DNA from: JAHRAH01 sp051009015
GTDB taxonomy: Bacteria > Pseudomonadota > Gammaproteobacteria > Tethybacterales > Persebacteraceae
Reading direction: 5' to 3'
Assembly: GCA_051009015.1 (NCBI GenBank)
Contig: JBPCWZ010000126.1
Location: forward strand, 1-26,545
DNA length: 26,545 bases
Shown here: positions 22,046 through 26,545 of the stretch, piece after piece
Layout: each line of letters begins with the position of its first letter
How positions within the stretch are numbered: position 1 is the stretch's first letter
The notes under the pieces: generated by a model
What the model was told of the DNA's origin: nothing
Seen by the model: only the letters and a program-made list of their open reading frames with translations
Databases searched by the model: none
Made by a program: the position numbers and the translations under genes

Positions 22046-23713
22046 TCAGCAAGTTGTTGCGCCTTCGCGCGCGCTGCCGACAAGTTGCGCGTATTTTTTC
22101 AGCACGCCCGACAAAGGTTTGTCCGGCTTTTGCCATTGTTTGCGGCGGGCGGCGAGTTCTTCATCGCCGAGCTCAACACAAAGCAACCGCTTATCGGCGT
22201 CTATGGTAATGACATCGTTTTCTTTTACCAATGCCAGATTGCCGCCGATAGCCGCCTCCGGGGCGACATGCCCGACAACCAAACCATGCGTGCCGCCCGA
22301 AAAACGCCCGTCCGTTATCAACCCGACGCTATCGCCCAAACCTTTGCCGATAATGGCGGAAGTCGGCGATAACATCTCGCGCATGCCGGGACCGCCTTTT
22401 GGACCTTCGTAGCGGATGACAACCATATCCCCCGCCTTAATACCGCCGGACAATATCGCCCGCAGTGCTTCTTCTTCCGAATCAAAAACCCGGGCGGGAC
22501 CGGACACACGCCTTTGGCGCACGCCGGAAGTTTTGGCGACTCCGCCTTCTTCGGCGAGATTGCCGTATAAGACCGAAAGATGACCGCTGGGATATATCGG
22601 TGCTTCCACGGCGCGAATGACGCTTTGTCCGGCGGGCGGTTTTGGCGAAATGTCGGCAAGGGTTTCGGCGAGGGTTTTGCCGGTAATGCCGATGCATCCG
22701 CCGTGTAATAACCCGGCATCAAGCAACAACTTCATCACTTGCGGAATGCCGCCGGCGACATGCAAATCCACGGCGACAAAAGCCCCCGATGGTTTCATAT
22801 CGCAAATGACCGGCGTCCGCTCTCCGATACGCTGAAAATCATCCAAGCCAAAATCCACACCCGCTTCCCGGGCGATGGCGGTCAAATGTAAAACCGCATT
22901 GGTAGAACCGCCGACAGCGGTAACAACGGCAACGGCATTTTCAAACGCTTCCTTGGTCATAATATCGCGCGGCAGCAAACCCCGCGATACTGCGGCGGCA
23001 AGCGCTTTTGCGGATTCTGCTGCGGAGTCGGCTTTTTCGCCATCAACGGCGGACATGGTGGAAGAAAAAGGCAAACTCATCCCCATCGCCTCAAACGCGC
23101 TTGACATGGTATTGGCGGTATACATTCCGCCGCAGGAACCGGCGCCCGGGCATGCCTTCTTTTCAATGGCGACAAAATCATCATCCGACAACTTGCCGGC
23201 AGCCGCCATTCCGACCGCCTCAAAAACACTGACGATAGTCAAATCCTTATTGGCATGCCGCCCGGGGCGGATGGTGCCGCCATAAACAAAAATGCCGGGG
23301 ATATTCATCCGCGCAATAGCCATCATTCCGCCGGGCATATTCTTGTCGCAACCGCCGATGACGACAACGCCGTCCATAGATTGACCATTGACGGCGGTTT
23401 CAATGGAATCGGCGATTACCTCGCGCGATACCAGAGAATAGCGCATTCCGGGCGTGCCCATGGAAATGCCGTCCGACACGGTGATAGTGCCAAAAAGTTG
23501 CGGCATTGCCCCGGCTTTTTTCGCCGCTTGTTCGGCGCGTTTGGCGAGTTCGTCCAAACCGGCATTGCACGGCGTAATGGTGGAATAGCCGTTGGCGATG
23601 CCGATAATCGGCTTGCCAAAATCGCCATCGCCAAAGCCGACAGCGCGCAACATTGCCCGGTTTGGCGCGCGCGATGCGCCTTCGGTAACGATGGAACTGC
23701 GAAGTTTTTTCAT
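22046..23713 (-). CDS. ilvD: Dihydroxy-acid dehydratase IlvD
   Basis: 555 aa, full length. It dehydrates 2,3-dihydroxy-isovalerate and 2,3-dihydroxy-3-methylvalerate to the 2-keto acids of valine and isoleucine synthesis. The three iron-sulphur Cys are in PCN (Cys49), GGCDKN (Cys122, followed by Lys124, which is carbamylated in relatives) and PGAGSCGGMYTANT (Cys194). The C-terminal barrel has SGGTHGLVVGHVAPEA. AGGGG precedes the ATG by six bases. A TATAAT (minus, 23756-23751) is the likely -10. It heads the minus-strand run ilvD-EIIA-HPr/EI-hemL, with 15-23 nt gaps. Part of its 5' coding region is duplicated at 25373-25426. Confidence 0.97.
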   Translation of the reverse strand: MKKLRSSIVTEGASRAPNRAMLRAVGFGDGDFGKPIIGIANGYSTITPCNAGLDELAKRAEQAAKKAGAMPQLFGTITVSDGISMGTPGMRYSLVSREVIADSIETAVNGQSMDGVVVIGGCDKNMPGGMMAIARMNIPGIFVYGGTIRPGRHANKDLTIVSVFEAVGMAAAGKLSDDDFVAIEKKACPGAGSCGGMYTANTMSSAFEAMGMSLPFSSTMSAVDGEKADSAAESAKALAAAVSRGLLPRDIMTKEAFENAVAVVTAVGGSTNAVLHLTAIAREAGVDFGLDDFQRIGERTPVICDMKPSGAFVAVDLHVAGGIPQVMKLLLDAGLLHGGCIGITGKTLAETLADISPKPPAGQSVIRAVEAPIYPSGHLSVLYGNLAEEGGVAKTSGVRQRRVSGPARVFDSEEEALRAILSGGIKAGDMVVIRYEGPKGGPGMREMLSPTSAIIGKGLGDSVGLITDGRFSGGTHGLVVGHVAPEAAIGGNLALVKENDVITIDADKRLLCVELGDEELAARRKQWQKPDKPLSGVLKKYAQLVGSAREGATTC

Positions 23714-23750
23714 GCCAATCCCCCTGCGGTAAAGGTAGTGTAAAGCGGCG

Positions 23751-23756
23751 ATTATA
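23751..23756 (-). promoter_or_regulatory. ilvD: Candidate -10 of ilvD
   Basis: TATAAT on the minus strand lies 37 bases before the ilvD start. No convincing -35 is at 16-18 bases. Farther upstream a hairpin (CCGCCGTC 23774-23781, GACGGCGG 23795-23802) separates it from the divergent ankyrin promoter. Confidence 0.45.
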
Positions 23757-23874
23757 CACCCGTCATTCCATCACCGCCGTCATCCAATTTACCGGACGGC
23801 GGCGATTTGTTGCATGGGCGATTATCCGCCGCGTTTTGCCGGTTTTTTACAATGGCAAGTTTTTTGACGGATTA

Positions 23875-23904
23875 TGCACATTCGGATGGCAAAAGTGTTA
23901 TTAT
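23875..23904 (+). promoter_or_regulatory. Promoter of the first tandem ankyrin gene, with the shared element
   Basis: TGCACATTCGGATGGC (23875-23890) is followed by an extended -10, TG-T-TATTAT (23896-23904). The same 16-mer and -10 spacing recur at 25465-25494, and with one base changed at 152-181. No standard -35 is present. Confidence 0.6.
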
Positions 23905-23944
23905 TGATATTGGCGACTTGCCGCAAAACAACAAGGAGAAAACG

Positions 23945-25279
23945 ATGAAACAACTGAAACTGATGCTGACGGTGCTGACGGCGATTTTTGCCGCTTTCGG
24001 GCGACTTTTTGCCTTTCGCCCGGCGCACAAGGGCGGCAACTTCAACTTTTGGCGCGCTTTTGGCGCGGTGTGCCTGTCCGCCATTCTCGCCATCGGCAAT
24101 GTGGCATTCGCCGGCAATGCGGCATTCGCCATCGGCGAGCGGCAGGCAACGGACGGGCGCATAGACATCGCCTACACATATCGCAACTCTTACGCCGGGG
24201 TGAGCAAAAAAGAAATCAACACAAAAAGAGGCGGCGACGGCTGGACTTACCTGCACGAGGAGACGGCAAGATTCCATACGGAACATATGGACGAACTTAT
24301 CCGGCGGGGGGCGGATATTGAAATAAAAACCACCACACGCGGCTGGACGGCTTTGCACATTGCGGCGGACGAAGGCCATTACATTTCCGTCAGAAATCTT
24401 CTCCGGGCGCGCGCGAATACTGAGGCGAGGGACAAAGAGGGCAAAACGCCTTTGCATGTGGCGGCGCAAGCCGGCAGTTCCTCCGCTGTGCATACGCTTA
24501 TCGCAAAGCGCGCCAATGTCAAGGCGAAAGACAACAAGGGCAGAACGCCTTTGCATCTGGCGGCGCAAGCCAGGCACTCAAAACAAAACCGCAGCATTAT
24601 GGAAGATCTTCTCGGCAAGGGCGCGGATTTTAATGCCAAAGACAACGAGGGCAAAACGCCTTTGCATCTGGCGGCGCAAGCGAACAAAATCGCGGCTGTG
24701 CGGTTTCTCATCAACAAGGGAAAAGCGAACAAGGAGGCAAAAGACAACAAGGGCAGAAAGCCCTTGCGAGTGGCGATAGAGGCGGGCAGCACCGATGTTG
24801 CGCGGCGGCTTGTCAATGAATTCAAGGTGAACACTTCGTTCATTCGTAAAAAGGGAAAGCACCGGATGATGGCTTTGCACCACGCGGCGCAGAGCAACGA
24901 AAAGGCAGTCAAGACCCTTCTCGCACTGGGGGCGAAGGTTAATGTGAGAGATGCCCGGGGTTATACGCCTTTGCATCATGCGGCATTGAATAACAACGCC
25001 GAAGCGGCGCGCGACCTTCTCAACAAGAAAGCGAAGCTTCATGCCAAAGCCTATGTCCATCACAAAGCAACGCCTTTGCATCTTGCGGCAAGGTTTAACA
25101 AAACTGATGTGGCGGCAGTCCTTCTTGAATGGGGGGCGATTCCTATTCTCTACGACAGTGACAAAAAAACGCCGGAAAATCTGGCCGTATATCATCACGG
25201 CTTTTTCAGCGGAATCGCGTATCTGATGCGCGAGGCGTCGCGTAAAATGAGATGCCAAGGCAGGTGGTTTTGCCTGTGA
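23945..25279 (+). CDS. Secreted or envelope ankyrin-repeat protein (tandem paralogue 1)
   Basis: 444 aa. The start at 23945 follows AAGGAG; the frame is open 46 codons further up, but those codons cover the promoter. The N-terminus has two hydrophobic stretches: 5-22 and 38-60. The latter (FGAVCLSAILAIGNVAFAGNAAFA) ends in a signal-peptidase-like AFA, suggesting an unusually long signal peptide. A linker (DIAYTYRNSYAGVSKKEINTKRGGDGW) precedes nine to ten ankyrin repeats (about 97-410), such as TPLHVAAQAGSSSAVHTLIAKRANVKAKDNKGR. The end, MREASRKMRCQGRWFCL, is basic with two Cys. Its downstream paralogue shares the promoter, leader and N-terminus almost unchanged. It is divergent from ilvD. The function is unknown. 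Confidence 0.9.
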   Translation: MKQLKLMLTVLTAIFAAFGRLFAFRPAHKGGNFNFWRAFGAVCLSAILAIGNVAFAGNAAFAIGERQATDGRIDIAYTYRNSYAGVSKKEINTKRGGDGWTYLHEETARFHTEHMDELIRRGADIEIKTTTRGWTALHIAADEGHYISVRNLLRARANTEARDKEGKTPLHVAAQAGSSSAVHTLIAKRANVKAKDNKGRTPLHLAAQARHSKQNRSIMEDLLGKGADFNAKDNEGKTPLHLAAQANKIAAVRFLINKGKANKEAKDNKGRKPLRVAIEAGSTDVARRLVNEFKVNTSFIRKKGKHRMMALHHAAQSNEKAVKTLLALGAKVNVRDARGYTPLHHAALNNNAEAARDLLNKKAKLHAKAYVHHKATPLHLAARFNKTDVAAVLLEWGAIPILYDSDKKTPENLAVYHHGFFSGIAYLMREASRKMRCQGRWFCL

Positions 25280-25330
25280 GCATTGTGCAGACCCCTGCAC
25301 TTCCGCATTCCGCGCCCCCGCGGGATGATT

Positions 25331-25360
25331 GACGGGCGCGATGCGGTTGTCGCGCCCGTC
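25331..25360 (+). terminator. Strong hairpin after the first tandem ankyrin gene
   Basis: GACGGGCGCGA (25331-25341) and TCGCGCCCGTC (25350-25360) form a perfect 11-bp stem with an eight-base loop, 51 bases after the stop. There is no T-run, so it may be a processing or termination stem or a repeat element. Confidence 0.5.
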
Positions 25361-25372
25361 CCCCGTCATTCC

Positions 25373-25426
25373 CGCACCCGCCGATGACGACAACGCCGTC
25401 CATTGACTGACCATTGACGGCGGTTT
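25373..25426 (-). pseudogene. ilvD: Duplicated fragment of ilvD
   Basis: 54 bases match ilvD 23347-23400 with three differences; on minus they still encode QSMDGVVVIGGC. At GTTT the homology switches to the ankyrin upstream region (23834 onward), so the sequence corresponding to about 23401-23836, including the ilvD start, is deleted from this copy. Confidence 0.85.
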
Positions 25427-25464
25427 TGCCGGTTTTTTACAATGGCAAGTTTTTTGACCGGTTA

Positions 25465-25494
25465 TGCACATTCGGATGGCAAATATGCTATGAT
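25465..25494 (+). promoter_or_regulatory. Promoter of the second tandem ankyrin gene, with the shared element
   Basis: TGCACATTCGGATGGC (25465-25480) is followed by an extended -10, TG-C-TATGAT (25486-25494). The copy includes the leader and AAGGAG ribosome site of its paralogue. Confidence 0.6.
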
Positions 25495-25539
25495 TGATAT
25501 CGGCAACTTGCCGCAAAACAACACAACAAGGAGAGAACG

Positions 25540-26545
25540 ATGAAACAACTGAAACTGATGCTGACGGCGATGTTTGCCGCTTTCGGGCGGCTTTATGCCT
25601 TTCGCGCGGCGCAAGGCGGGGGCGGCAACTTCAACTTTTGGCGCGCTTTTGGCGCGGTGTGCCTGTCCGCCATTCTCGCCATCGGCAATGTGGCATTCGC
25701 CGGCAATGCGGCATTTGTCGGCGGCGAGCGGCAGGCGACGCATGCGGCGGACGGGCGCATAGACATCGCCTACGACTGGAATCGCAACTCTTACTGGGGG
25801 ATGAGCAGAAAAGAAATCAACACAAAAAGAGGCGGCGATGGCTGGACTCACCTGCACGAGGAGGCGGCGAGAGACCATATAAGATTTATAAACGAACTTG
25901 TCAGGGGCGGGGCGGATCTTGAAATAAAAACCACCACACGCGGCTGGACGGCTTTGCATGTTGCGGCAGACCGCGGTCACCACGTTGCTCTCGGAACGCT
26001 TCTCGGGGCGCGCGCGAAGATTGACCCGAGGGACAAAGAAGGCAGAACGCCTTTGCATCTGGCGGCGGCGAAAAGAGACAACTTCTTCGTTGTGCAAACG
26101 CTTTTGGATACCCGCTTCAGAAGGGGAAAGCCCGCGAATGTTAATGCGAAAGACAAAAAGGGCAGAACGCCTTTGCATCTGGCGGTGCAAGCCAAGCGCT
26201 CAAAACGACACCGCATTCTGGAACGGCTCATAGACAAGGGCGCGGATATTAATGCCCGGGACAAAGATGGCAGAACGCCTTTGCATCTGGCGGCGGAAGC
26301 AAACAAAATCGGGGCTGTGCGGTTTCTTATCCGCAAGAGAGCGAACAAGAAGGCAAAAGACAACGAGGGCAGAACGGCTTTGGAAGTGGCGGCGTATGCC
26401 GGCAGCACTTATGTCGCGAAGCGGCTTATCAGCGAATTCAAGATGAGCGATTCGTTCGTTAATAAAAGGGCGGTTTATGAGGAGCGCAGGCGGCCCTTGC
26501 ACCGCGCGGCGAAGAATAATAACATCAAGGCACTCAAGACCCTTC
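25540..26545 (+). CDS. Secreted or envelope ankyrin-repeat protein (tandem paralogue 2, partial at window end)
   Basis: At least 335 codons, open to the right edge. The start follows ACAAGGAG. The product begins MKQLKLMLTAMFAAFGRLYAF and repeats the two hydrophobic stretches of paralogue 1; 96 bases (25620-25715) are identical to 24031-24126. The linker is DIAYDWNRNSYWGMSRKEINTKRGGDGW, and about seven ankyrin repeats are visible (for example TPLHLAAEANKIGAVRFLIRKRANKKAKDNEGR). The repeat region has diverged and includes a longer loop (DTRFRRGKPANVNAKDKKGR). Same predicted location as its neighbour; the function is unknown. Confidence 0.88.
   Translation, partial: MKQLKLMLTAMFAAFGRLYAFRAAQGGGGNFNFWRAFGAVCLSAILAIGNVAFAGNAAFVGGERQATHAADGRIDIAYDWNRNSYWGMSRKEINTKRGGDGWTHLHEEAARDHIRFINELVRGGADLEIKTTTRGWTALHVAADRGHHVALGTLLGARAKIDPRDKEGRTPLHLAAAKRDNFFVVQTLLDTRFRRGKPANVNAKDKKGRTPLHLAVQAKRSKRHRILERLIDKGADINARDKDGRTPLHLAAEANKIGAVRFLIRKRANKKAKDNEGRTALEVAAYAGSTYVAKRLISEFKMSDSFVNKRAVYEERRRPLHRAAKNNNIKALKTL

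Noticed and set aside
23807..23944. 46-codon upstream extension of the tandem ankyrin gene
   Set aside because: These codons cover the promoter element and leader; the paralogue starts at the equivalent ATG after AAGGAG.
23945..24126. Extended signal peptide of autotransporter type
   Set aside because: Two hydrophobic stretches are present, but the conserved autotransporter extension motif and any beta-barrel domain are missing.

Overview
The window looks like a proteobacterial chromosome segment of the gamma/beta type, probably from a host-associated organism. Haem is made through glutamate-1-semialdehyde (hemL, the C5 route, unlike most Alphaproteobacteria). pdxJ-acpS-nagZ lie directly after era, an order known from beta/gammaproteobacteria. 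A Man-type EIIA and an HPr-EI protein form a PTS without a sugar permease. Two hairpins fit the Neisseria-type dRS3 consensus ATTCCC-N8-GGGAAT. Six ankyrin-repeat genes in 26.5 kb suggest a symbiont or host-interacting lifestyle; this is inference, and no 16S or taxon marker is present.

Layout. (1) 1-85: minus-strand remnant of a hydantoinase-B/oxoprolinase-like gene. (2) 188-2476: two ankyrin genes on plus, the first a lipoprotein with a hendecad coiled coil. (3) 2589-5729: plus-strand housekeeping block era, pdxJ, acpS, nagZ. (4) 5730-5981: repeats. (5) 8887-5982: minus-strand four-gene operon of small Cys-rich lipoprotein, ankyrin lipoprotein, secreted ankyrin protein and small membrane protein. 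Parts 2 and 5 are mirror images around the era block, and diverged inverted ~110-bp repeats (2447-2553 and 5843-5953) mark the inner edges. (6) 14140-8947: minus-strand operon of a membrane coiled-coil protein, periplasmic adaptor and RND pump, with 1-4 nt overlaps. (7) 16393-14427: two-gene cassette of an AAA15-type ABC ATPase and a small PD-(D/E)xK-like protein, bracketed by a 28-bp direct repeat. It is a candidate defence system. (8) 16867-18102: lone C-methyltransferase, sharing a bidirectional terminator with convergent hemL. (9) 23713-18128: minus-strand ilvD, EIIA-Man-like, HPr-EI fusion, hemL. (10) 23945-26545: two tandem paralogous ankyrin genes on plus, the second cut off by the window end; an ilvD fragment lies between them.

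How it fits together. The ankyrin genes look like a co-regulated envelope or secreted family. Three share the upstream element TGCACATTCGGRTGGC close to the -10, and a fourth transcription unit carries part of it. Their proteins have lipoprotein or Sec signals rather than cytoplasmic starts. Duplication, inversion and unit exchange between them are visible in the DNA. The most system-like novelty is the ATPase/nuclease-like pair. The EIIA-like protein has Arg where the phosphorylated His is expected, so the PTS here may be purely regulatory or degenerate. All calls are from reading the sequence; no database search was run.
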